Assembly: GCA_027660625.1 (NCBI GenBank)
Contig: JAQDNC010000010.1
Location: forward strand, 8,203 to 72,202
From: Coriobacteriaceae bacterium AM100-PB1-1D-6A
GTDB lineage: Bacteria; Actinomycetota; Coriobacteriia; Coriobacteriales; Coriobacteriaceae
Direction of reading: 5' to 3'
Length of the DNA: 64,000 nt
The translations under genes and the position numbers were made by a program. Positions 36,701-44,070 of this stretch are shown here, one piece after another (the first letter of the stretch is position 1; each line of letters starts with the position of its first letter). The notes beneath the pieces are model-generated. The model had not been told where the DNA came from. It was given only the letters and a program-made list of their open reading frames with translations, and did no database searches.

Positions 36701-37676
36701 GGTCCACCACACCGCCGTTAAAATGACGATCGAGGATACGCAATACTTCGTCCGGTTGAAACGTCACGGGATCGTCTGTCAGCGTCGACAGTATGTCGGC
36801 CTTCATGTGGTCGATTTCATCAAAGATAAACAGGCCCTTCTCGGCAGCCATTGCGTTAAAGAGCACAACGCCTGCACCGGTCACTGTATCGATCCTATTG
36901 ATGAGCTTTTGCGGCGTCAGGGCAATCACATGCGGTATGCTCTCGTCATTGAGCAGGGCAGACGGCCAAATCTGGGGGATCACCTCCATGCCGCGCGTGA
37001 TGTTTTTGAGCTCGTGGCTCACAGCCCAACGCAAGCTCGCATCCGCCGACGATAGCTTGTCGCGAAGGGCGGGGGTCAAACGGTCTGCAACACCTCCCAG
37101 ACGATTTCGAGTGTCAAGGATGCCCAAAAGGTCATCGGCGATCTCCATCGCGTTGCCCCACGCTCGCTTAATGATGCGATGAGAGCTCTCGTCGTCCGCC
37201 TCGATGGGACACGGAATGTCGCGCACGCCCACGGCGCCCTTACCGCGCGTAGTCTCAATCCAATGCAGGATGTTATCGCCCGCACGCGGAAGATCGAACA
37301 CCATGCGCTGCGCGGCATCGCCATCCATGCCCTGTTCAACCAGCAATTTGCGCACGCTCGCAACGTAGTTGTCGCGGTTGTCCTTACCCGGCACCACAAA
37401 CACCAGGTAACGACGGCCCGGGCACTTGTTAAAACAGCCCGAATCGTCCCAGCCACCGGCGATGAGGTCGGCTGTGACCTGCTCGGCCGTATAGTTTTTA
37501 CCCGAGCCCGTCGTGGCGCCCAAAAAGTACAGGCCATTGTTGCCCTGATCCTTGGGGGCAAACAGCGCACGCTCAAAAAACTCGCGCATCGCCTTTTGAC
37601 GTGCAAGATAGGGAGCGAGCTCCTTGTCGTCCGCAGACGACGGATTCGATTGGCAGTTGAGATCCCACATAGCCAT
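33744..37676 (-). CDS. SF2 helicase with C-terminal PD-(D/E)xK-like nuclease domain (1310 aa)
   Basis: A large predicted ATP-dependent nucleic-acid translocase/nuclease. Helicase motifs are Walker A GATTGSGKNYTAEQ (near residue 50), motif II LFIFDEIDHM (near 280), motif III CMSATWS (near 580) and motif VI AQAVGRLMRT (near 950). Between them lies a long, mostly helical insertion; the SATWS and GRLMR spacing is DinG/XPD-like to my eye. The last 130 residues contain E..YYDGRYS...GGDFEVL...WIDFKHY, a PD-(D/E)xK pattern with the DFK core. The ATG at 37676 has CGGAGG upstream. It shares an operon with the MID-PIWI-like gene (17-base overlap), implying one complex or pathway. Confidence 0.8.
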   Translation of the reverse strand: MAMWDLNCQSNPSSADDKELAPYLARQKAMREFFERALFAPKDQGNNGLYFLGATTGSGKNYTAEQVTADLIAGGWDDSGCFNKCPGRRYLVFVVPGKDNRDNYVASVRKLLVEQGMDGDAAQRMVFDLPRAGDNILHWIETTRGKGAVGVRDIPCPIEADDESSHRIIKRAWGNAMEIADDLLGILDTRNRLGGVADRLTPALRDKLSSADASLRWAVSHELKNITRGMEVIPQIWPSALLNDESIPHVIALTPQKLINRIDTVTGAGVVLFNAMAAEKGLFIFDEIDHMKADILSTLTDDPVTFQPDEVLRILDRHFNGGVVDPLLLGNRDQWMAVYTHASTSGDHKGSNAERNRVSRASVEEDAEEIAKDAKKIQKALASCIKDMKLRPPFALSDEAKEEQLSGRHLFGSDDISVGDNSANPLRFKLNEGGTRNMIITRGGSGQQTVSKAVRRARGLVRMVVGHLARCATLMDKLYYGSISYKDDLSRKNIIDALGIRNNQTSEKYFWDSLMLALFFKDRKNDEIDAADDSMYARGVDYLVMETTIEHMFTTYLTSHGIERMPEAYLASIAAKAPCVCMSATWSAPTVKNFNLDYLDEVHGVVRKDAWIGELNQEIVRQTKLFNKQAAKEYDVDIAWVDESKEIAGMVALAGGAFGGIIVSPDEVYERAMRFFDGIGVSEGLAVRLRLKIADRVGVSDAKSIEFELKRLSKTLVAVSTWARGVARNEQRAGAVFTTRHMGNHGEFNSLALDLAREIVAELVIRNIKCPEMSYEKSLEAAKDMVPCFNAAEWDAGWRGAQKRLELGQPTLMFINLSAGGFSKNLKYKVPENLCDMVHQVDCGFENADRRPKMDLDFLYIESPTSRLTWGVEINSNKFVQQALLGVVEQEELVARGEVPFTQKRRNVRMLLSGVNKSLPVRDTLSYQAEGARIVAQAVGRLMRTSVKMPCVQVLLDREIANDCNFSFLHDLPMGYELEQVVGACAAANNHMTDNKEHAAVKQQNLAAFRNNLAKQKHEKLAWKVTSLNAGDEDLTAFDGERDFYLHHFCLPWEDLAQYPERRSTALRMSHAANGYAYAEGGACKVPHFEFPSYDGEPVEQIAARLEDRCHCKEGLKGATVRQVSQAAARVPELLSIREVRERWSSDGVPTTLQPAATAHMTPYMFQAVYLGELGESAGRAIFEAYYDGRYSLTRGDAAHAETGGDFEVLDAAGNTTGVWIDFKHYRIGAYIAYVRDGREASDAERFRAKAQKVGAKRLLIVNVLADEAALECVPKALDAEGTVFSVPYMAADGAINLEMMEAIGRAIEA

Positions 37677-37809
37677 GGTCAAACCTCCGATTTAGTTGTT
37701 ACACGTGTTTGATACCATCCCGTGCGGACAAAACTCGCGCTGGGCGGTCAAGGCGGCGGCGTCCATGCCGCTTGAGAGAAGAAAGAAAGGAAAGAGGAGC
37801 AGTCAGCGA

Positions 37810-37995
37810 CTACTCGCACGAAGCGAGCAGTTTCTTAAGATCGCACTCCAACGCCTCGCGCTCTTTGGCATCGATCACTGCAAGGGCGACACGCATCAGG
37901 GATGCATCGGCGGCAGACTCCTGAACCTGGTCGGGGCGCTTGCTAAAGCTTTTCCCGGCAGCCTTCCGATCGGTCGCGCCGTTCAGTGCGGTGGC
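37810..37995 (-). other. Open frame continuing the 206-aa gene in the -1 frame (frameshifted tail or uncalled small gene)
   Basis: Directly after the stop of the 206-aa gene, the -1 frame stays open for about 60 codons with island-like codon use and a helical, charged composition, ending LECDLKKLLASCE. It has no ATG near its beginning (an in-frame TGA lies just upstream). It is therefore either the true C-terminus of the 206-aa protein after an indel or frameshift, or a small gene using a rare start. The remaining gap 37683-37809 holds only the helicase leader. Confidence 0.4.
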
Positions 37996-38615
37996 TAAAG
38001 ATTGTCATCGGACTTTGCGCTGGCTTTGGCCGCCTCTTCGCCCGCGATCAGGTCCTTAACCGTTATATACGCACTGTACGTAGCATCCTCGATCTTTTCC
38101 AAAACATCATCAGGGTCGCAAGTGCCCCAAGTTTCTTCGAGGACTCGAGCCAATCCCCAAGCAGCGCTGAGCAGGACGTCAACGTCCTTTAGATCTAAAT
38201 GATCGACCGTAAAGGGATAGTCCGCGCACTCCAGTAGATACGTGTCAACTGCGCCAATTGCCTCAGCCACGTATGGCTCAAGATCGCAATGGGGTTGGAG
38301 GGCGCACAGCGCCTTGTGCGGATCGGTCGGCTCGATCCAATACAGCGTTGTCGCATCCTCGCATTTCTCGAGCGGATAACGCTCAACCGCCTTCTCCCAA
38401 CTTTCATACCAAGGATCGGCATCGCCGTCCGTCATCGACCTGCAAAGATCAATCGCCGCAGAAACAGTCGCACACGAGCATCTATAACTGGCGCCTTTCC
38501 TAAAATCATCATTGAGCTCGTCGTCGCCAGACAGCCTCGCCTCCATGATCAGAAACGGGCCGTCATCATCTGTAATGCTCATGGGATAGTTGTCACATTC
38601 GTAGTACGGATACAT
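37995..38615 (-). CDS. Acidic hypothetical protein in the helicase/PIWI-like operon (206 aa)
   Basis: No family recognised. It is strongly acidic, rich in Cys and Trp in the first 130 residues, then helical. The ATG at 38615 has GGAG 5 bases upstream. It starts 28 bases after the 108-aa gene and lies upstream of the helicase gene on the same strand, so it is probably part of the same operon. Acidic accessory proteins are common as DNA mimics or chaperones, but nothing here proves that. See the open frame that follows its stop. Confidence 0.6.
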   Translation of the reverse strand: MYPYYECDNYPMSITDDDGPFLIMEARLSGDDELNDDFRKGASYRCSCATVSAAIDLCRSMTDGDADPWYESWEKAVERYPLEKCEDATTLYWIEPTDPHKALCALQPHCDLEPYVAEAIGAVDTYLLECADYPFTVDHLDLKDVDVLLSAAWGLARVLEETWGTCDPDDVLEKIEDATYSAYITVKDLIAGEEAAKASAKSDDNL

Positions 38616-38643
38616 TTTGTCTCCAATCAACCGTTCGGTCACA

Positions 38644-38970
38644 TTAACAAGCAATATCAAAACCGCGCTCACGCGGAGGGTTGTCGTCCTCGATCCATTC
38701 GAGCCCGTCGTTCTCATCGATTCCGGCATCGGGGACTGACGACCATCTGAACTCGAAACCAAGCTGGTCAAGCTCATCGACTCGCTCACTGATTACTCCG
38801 TACGCATCCAACGCATTCTCGAAATCCTCCGAAGACACATAGCCGCGCTCGCACTGCTTGCGCATCTGGTGCAAACGACCCATGGCGGCAGCGATGATCT
38901 CGCGAAGAACGATAACCTCGCGCTCGCATACATCGATGTTTCCTTTGTTGAGCTTGATGCAATCGGACAT
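38644..38970 (-). CDS. Small coiled-coil hypothetical protein (108 aa)
   Basis: First gene of the leftward operon leading to the helicase and MID-PIWI-like genes. The middle (about residues 15-75) is a heptad-rich helix (EREVIVLREIIAAAMGRLHQM), and the end is acidic. No family recognised. The ATG at 38970 has GGGAGG 7 bases upstream. It is divergent from the DUF6076-like gene across 109 bases that should hold both promoters. Confidence 0.6.
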   Translation of the reverse strand: MSDCIKLNKGNIDVCEREVIVLREIIAAAMGRLHQMRKQCERGYVSSEDFENALDAYGVISERVDELDQLGFEFRWSSVPDAGIDENDGLEWIEDDNPPRERGFDIAC

Positions 38971-39079
38971 AACGGCCTCCCTGGTTTTAAGCCTTTTCGC
39001 TTGATTCCATTGAACAGCCGCAAACAGCCGCGTAATATGACTTTTATCGGGTTTTAATTTTTGGCTGTTTGGAGCATTA

Positions 39080-41242
39080 ATGCTTGATTCCGAACAAGAG
39101 CCGTTTAGCTGGGGTTTCGAGGCTGGCTTTCTTCGCTCTCCCGTCAATCCCCGCATGCTTCTTCTTAACAGAACGCCAGAGATTGATTGCGCCGATGACG
39201 GAAACGCAACCGGCAATGCAAGCGCATGGAATCTCGTCTCCGTAGCCAACGACCTATTACGCGTCGACTTAAGCTCGCTTTTCAACGAGATTGGGGGCCA
39301 CTTTCGTGAGCGAGCAAAATTGCGCTTTTACATCGATTTGCAGAACGCCATTCGTCAGCCCCCTGCTCCCCACGATGCGCAACACGCTTCGATGGACTAC
39401 GCAGCCGAACCAGACCATGACGACTGGCTCGATCCAGACGATTCCGACCAAGAGTCCGCGCAAGCAGAATTGAACGAAGCCGAAATCGAAGTCAACCTTC
39501 AAAAACAAAAGGAACGCGACCTCGATTTCTTTGCTCCGATATTCGATAAAGCCATTACGCGCCATGCACACGGAGAGATATCTGGCATGGCCAGGTATCT
39601 CCTTGAAAATGTCTGCAGGCAGTGTGTCATGAACATCACAGCAATTCCCGACTATCGCTATTACAGCTGCTGGATGAACAACAACGCTATTGAGTGCAAC
39701 GAAATCAACCGCCTGTACCGCGCGGTGATCACGACATCGGCCCAACTCAATAAGCAAGAAATGGCGTCCCTCTTCAGCTCCTATCTCAAGCTCGTGTCGA
39801 ACGACATGGACATTACAACTACCAACGGCAAGACCGGGCTAACAGAACCGGTGCCGTATAAACGCGACAATCCAAGAGACAACTATCCAAAGGTCAACTC
39901 GCAGATAGAAACAGCTTGCGTTTGCACCAATACCGATCTCTTTCGAGCGCTTCTCATTGTTTTTTATCAGGAATGTCTGGAGCTTGCCCCGCTGCTTAAA
40001 AACACCGAGGCACCTAGCCTGCTCGCGCAAAACGAAGAGTTTTTCCCAGCCGCCATCAAAACAAGCGACCCGCGACAATTTCGATTATTCGATAATCAGC
40101 TGCCGGCAATCATCCGCTTTGGCGACGCTTTTGCATACGCAGCCAAAAAGCACTTGCCCGGAAACGAAACGGCTCAAAAGCTCGAAGAACATTTGAGCGA
40201 TATAAAACGCATGAATAGCGCCCCCTTTATGCAGGCGTTTCGCAAATACTATCTCGAGGCTATGCGCGAGAACCAAATCTACGCAAATGGAGACTTCCAT
40301 ACGTATGCAGAGCTTAACGACCAGGAAAACCTCAATAGGCTCGTAAGGCTTCAAGCTGTTATTGCAAAGGCAGGAGAGCTTTACTTCACCGAAGAGGAAT
40401 GTTCCTTTGCAAGCCTTTATGCCCGCATCCTCCACGAGCTGCTGCTGTGCGGCATTATGCCGATAACATGCCAAACCTGTGGTTCGCTCTTTTTTCCGAC
40501 CGGCCCTAACAGCAAGTACTGCGATCGATATAACGCGGCGACCAAGCTCTATTGCAACCCGCGGCACAACGCCAAAAAACATCTTGGTCGCAAATCACCC
40601 CGCGACGTCGCACTCAATATACGGAGAAAAGCCGGCACGGCATACGAAAAGGGTTTAACGGATTGTGCCCACTATTTTGACAGCCTTGGCAATTTTGTTC
40701 TCGATGGTCTTGGCCCAACATACCAAGCGAGCGACCTAATTTCCGACGAGCTCTATGCGGCATGGCTGTCTATCGTCAACCAGCCCAATTGCAGGACAAA
40801 AATCAGGCGACCAGATAGGAACGGTTTTCCATACCCCGTACTGTGGTACGGATTCATCCTCAATGGCATACAGTATGTACAAGTCGAGTTTCCCGAAGCC
40901 GAGTACCCGGCGCTTTTTGAACGCTTGAGCCAGCTCGCCGAAAGCCCGCAATCAAAGTGCACGCTGAAGCACAAGGGACCCGGCGAGCACCCATACAGCT
41001 CATGGCTTATCAAGTTATACGAGTTGTTGGAGATCATTGCGCAAATTAATAGCGCCGACCAGGTGGCAAAGCCCATTCCATTGCTTGGAATAGATAGGGA
41101 CGATTGTGTCTCGACCGACCCGACCGCCCAAGGCACACGGAGCGCGCCCGACGCATGCGTCTACAGCACCGGCACGATAGATAGCCTTAGCTTTACCGTG
41201 TATACGAAGGGATATGACCCGGAAAAGCGGGAACGAGCCTGA
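39080..41242 (+). CDS. DUF6076-like protein with a C-terminal zinc-ribbon motif (720 aa)
   Basis: Function unknown. The only clear motif is CQTCGSLFFPTGPNSKYC near residue 470, followed by RYNAATKLYCNP, a Cys4 zinc site in the style of the DUF6076 family. The N-terminal 200 residues are acidic and the middle is helical. GGAG lies 6 bases before the ATG. GC content is low for this window, marking it as acquired. It diverges from the helicase/PIWI-like operon, so it could be a regulator or an unrelated cargo gene. Confidence 0.65.
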   Translation: MLDSEQEPFSWGFEAGFLRSPVNPRMLLLNRTPEIDCADDGNATGNASAWNLVSVANDLLRVDLSSLFNEIGGHFRERAKLRFYIDLQNAIRQPPAPHDAQHASMDYAAEPDHDDWLDPDDSDQESAQAELNEAEIEVNLQKQKERDLDFFAPIFDKAITRHAHGEISGMARYLLENVCRQCVMNITAIPDYRYYSCWMNNNAIECNEINRLYRAVITTSAQLNKQEMASLFSSYLKLVSNDMDITTTNGKTGLTEPVPYKRDNPRDNYPKVNSQIETACVCTNTDLFRALLIVFYQECLELAPLLKNTEAPSLLAQNEEFFPAAIKTSDPRQFRLFDNQLPAIIRFGDAFAYAAKKHLPGNETAQKLEEHLSDIKRMNSAPFMQAFRKYYLEAMRENQIYANGDFHTYAELNDQENLNRLVRLQAVIAKAGELYFTEEECSFASLYARILHELLLCGIMPITCQTCGSLFFPTGPNSKYCDRYNAATKLYCNPRHNAKKHLGRKSPRDVALNIRRKAGTAYEKGLTDCAHYFDSLGNFVLDGLGPTYQASDLISDELYAAWLSIVNQPNCRTKIRRPDRNGFPYPVLWYGFILNGIQYVQVEFPEAEYPALFERLSQLAESPQSKCTLKHKGPGEHPYSSWLIKLYELLEIIAQINSADQVAKPIPLLGIDRDDCVSTDPTAQGTRSAPDACVYSTGTIDSLSFTVYTKGYDPEKRERA

Positions 41243-41326
41243 TGTAGCGGCTTCGAGCGAAGCCGCCGGTCACGGGGTGGCACCGGGGCGCGGACGCCGC
41301 GGGCCATTGGGAGCAACCCTCCTCCG

Positions 41327-41575
41327 CTACCTGCGCGACGTGGCAGCGCCGCTGCGTCGTCCCTGTCGCCGAACATCGTCCTGAAGGCGCGGGCGGGTGT
41401 CCATGAACAGCCGCGCCCGCACTAGCCTGGGGGACAGCCGCCCCGCCACCAGCAGTGCGCCGGCACGCCTCGGCACCGCCAGGGTCTCCGCCTCCACGGG
41501 CAGGGCAACTTTCTCGATGACCTCGGCAGAGCACACGCCCGACAGGTCAACCCCGTTGTAGACGATTGGCCTCAT
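41327..41575 (-). pseudogene. Phage distal-tail-like protein remnant
   Basis: The first 60 residues (MRPIVYNGVDLSGVCSAEVI, VPRRAGALL, RLVRARLF) read like the N-terminus of a siphophage distal tail protein. The frame then drifts and stops after 82 codons, where such proteins continue for 100-200 more residues. GAGGGG precedes the ATG. It is GC-rich and stands alone, so it is a prophage relic. The rest of the 41243-41631 gap shows nothing else I can name. Confidence 0.5.
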
Positions 41576-41631
41576 GCGTTGCCCCTCGCGCGCCCGTAGG
41601 TGTTACCGCTACTCTGAAAATGACCAGATGA

Positions 41632-44067
41632 TCACCCAACAATCTTTGGCGAGTGGGGGCTGAACGCATCGTTGCCGTTCTGTTCATCCACCGCCCTGCG
41701 CCCCAGGCTTAAGGGTTCTGCCGCGTCATCTTCCACCCGCACGGACAGGACATAGTAGAAGTCGGCACCCTGATTCCCACGATCCCGCACGTAGCCAAGG
41801 TCGGCCAGGCGGTCGGCCAGCTCGTCCCTCGAAACCAGCTCATTCGAGGTTATGCGACACGCCACAGGCTCGATCTCGTAGGTGTTCGTCTGGCTTATGG
41901 CGTTCCGATAGAAGCGGAACCACGACGTGCGGAAGAGATCCTTATGGTGCGAGTAGACATGCCCGTCCTTAATGGCATAGAAGTAGAAGAGAAAGCGCCC
42001 GCCCTTGCGGAGCCTGCCGCTGCTTTCGAGAAAGTGATAGTAGTCATCGGGAGAGTCCCCTCGAATGTAGCCAATCACGAACGATTCGCCACCATGCCCG
42101 TAGGAGTCGCTATCCGTCTTGCCCGCGCTTGGAGGCTCAGCCACAACCATTTCGGTGAAGTAGCTCAGCCGGTTCAGCCGCGTATTGCTTGCCGTGTTCT
42201 CGCCGATGACCTTCTCTATGAAATCGCGCAACGCATTCTCTGCCGTCCTGCTGATGCTCGGCTTCATGGCGAAAGCGCCGACACCCGGCAAAATCTCCTC
42301 GAAGAGCCGGAATTGGCCCTTCTCGCCCGTTTCGCCCGACCCCGGATAAAGCACGTAGCTGCCAACCGTGCGCCGTATCGCGTCGTTGTACGTGTGCATC
42401 TTCAGCAGGTCACCGCGCTTGTAGGTGTTCGTGGTGGAGGCCGCCTTCTCCTCGTTAAGTTCCTCGCGCTCTGCCTCCTCGGTGCCCACATCCTTGCCGA
42501 CAAGCCCCGTCAAGTCGGTGATGCGGTACTTGGCGTCGAAGTGGACGAATGCAACAGCTCCATCTTGCACTGCGGCTCGCTCGTTTGTATAAGCATCCGG
42601 GAATATCGCGAGCGTGTAGTCGGGTCTGAACGGTCTCGAGTACGAACCCTCGTAACGAGTGGCATGAAAGTCACGGGGCGAGAAGGTGCGGTTGTAGTAG
42701 AGGTTTACCTTCGCGCCGCACTGCGCAATCTGGAATGACTGGCAGGAGCGTACGCCCTGCTTGAGGGATATTGACAGCCCACCGTCGGGATTCGTCCCGA
42801 TAAATGGGTGGTCATCGGTGCTTATCGGCTCGCACCCCTCGATCCCCCTTACGATGTCGTACAGCTCAAAGAAGATCCAGTACTCGTAGAGGAGGGCCAC
42901 ATTCTTCGATTCGCCCTCGTAGATGTCATCCTTGCCCTTCCAGTCGAGCTGCAGCGCCATATCGAGCATGGAATATGCGAAGAAGATCTGCGAGTATCCC
43001 TCGCGCTTCTGCAACACCTGGTTGTTCTGAGGCATCATCTGCAGGGTGCCGACATCGTCGAAGAAGGCGTCGCTGAGTATCGTATCCAGCATGGCGTGCA
43101 GCGCGGCGGCTTCGCGATAACACTCCGTCTGCCGAGTATCGCCCTTCTCGGCATCCAGGACAGTCATCAGAGAGGTGCAGATCCGGTCAATCTCATACAG
43201 GGCAAATTTCACAAACCGATTGGCGGGCGTGTCGAGCAGGTCGTACTTGCGCGTGACGCTGACCATCTGGGGGAGGTAGACGCCTCCCGCATCGCCGCCG
43301 CAGTTCAAGCGCGTCCACATCCGGCTGTTCGAGAAGGGGTTCGTATAAAACCTCCGGGACGGCATGCCAGCCCCAACCGACCGCAGCTCGTCCTCGTGAT
43401 CCAGCGTCCTATCAGGGTTCCTCTTTATCGCCTCGAAGAGGGCTTGGAGGTTCGGTTCGTAGCAGAACTGCCGCAGGAAGACGAACTGCTCAAGCAGCGT
43501 CTCGCGATTCTCGTCGGCTTGCTTGTAAACGTTCGACGTGGAGCCCGAGTAGTCAAGGAGCAGCGCAGCGCACCTTGCGGCAAGCTCCTCGGTGAGCTCG
43601 ATGTAATCGTCTTCATAGCCAATCTTGAGCGGGACGACTTCGAACTGTAGCATCGGCGCATCAGCTTCCTCGCCGAATCGAATCCTCGAACGCCCGAGAT
43701 AGTTCACGAACTGGAAGGTGACACTATTGCCGTTTCTGTCGCACCTGATATTCTTGCCTTCGTTTTGGAACGAGGCGCGAGGATGCAGGCCACCATCAGG
43801 GGTCCGCTCGTATTCGAGCACATAACATGTGGTTTCGTTGATTCGAAGCGTGGGACTCCCGTCAAGACCGTCCTTGACGGCGAAGGCTGGTGTTGAACCA
43901 GCGCCATTCTGGGATGCTTCCGGCTTGAGACCGAAACACGTCAGCCCGGTTAGCCCGGTCTGCTGTTCCTCGTCCCAATCGACTCGGTCATGCGCACCGC
44001 TCTGGTAGAGCCTGGCTATTGTTCTTCCATCCGCTGCAAAGCGGATTGCGCCGATGCTGCCGTCCAT
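41632..44067 (-). CDS. DUF2357/PD-(D/E)xK restriction subunit of a LlaJI/BsuMI-type system (811 aa)
   Basis: The predicted nuclease partner (McrC-like role) of the adjacent McrB-like ATPase. The N-terminal half is a beta-rich DUF2357-type region; the nuclease core is RPDYTLAIFPDAY...VAFVHFDAKYRI near residues 500-550 (D...DAK pattern). The C-terminal 135 residues form a separate domain that is duplicated at 48641-49048. Its ATG is 3 bases after the McrB-like stop codon, indicating translational coupling. Last gene of the four-gene operon. Confidence 0.8.
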   Translation of the reverse strand: MDGSIGAIRFAADGRTIARLYQSGAHDRVDWDEEQQTGLTGLTCFGLKPEASQNGAGSTPAFAVKDGLDGSPTLRINETTCYVLEYERTPDGGLHPRASFQNEGKNIRCDRNGNSVTFQFVNYLGRSRIRFGEEADAPMLQFEVVPLKIGYEDDYIELTEELAARCAALLLDYSGSTSNVYKQADENRETLLEQFVFLRQFCYEPNLQALFEAIKRNPDRTLDHEDELRSVGAGMPSRRFYTNPFSNSRMWTRLNCGGDAGGVYLPQMVSVTRKYDLLDTPANRFVKFALYEIDRICTSLMTVLDAEKGDTRQTECYREAAALHAMLDTILSDAFFDDVGTLQMMPQNNQVLQKREGYSQIFFAYSMLDMALQLDWKGKDDIYEGESKNVALLYEYWIFFELYDIVRGIEGCEPISTDDHPFIGTNPDGGLSISLKQGVRSCQSFQIAQCGAKVNLYYNRTFSPRDFHATRYEGSYSRPFRPDYTLAIFPDAYTNERAAVQDGAVAFVHFDAKYRITDLTGLVGKDVGTEEAEREELNEEKAASTTNTYKRGDLLKMHTYNDAIRRTVGSYVLYPGSGETGEKGQFRLFEEILPGVGAFAMKPSISRTAENALRDFIEKVIGENTASNTRLNRLSYFTEMVVAEPPSAGKTDSDSYGHGGESFVIGYIRGDSPDDYYHFLESSGRLRKGGRFLFYFYAIKDGHVYSHHKDLFRTSWFRFYRNAISQTNTYEIEPVACRITSNELVSRDELADRLADLGYVRDRGNQGADFYYVLSVRVEDDAAEPLSLGRRAVDEQNGNDAFSPHSPKIVG

Positions 44068-44070
44068 AGG

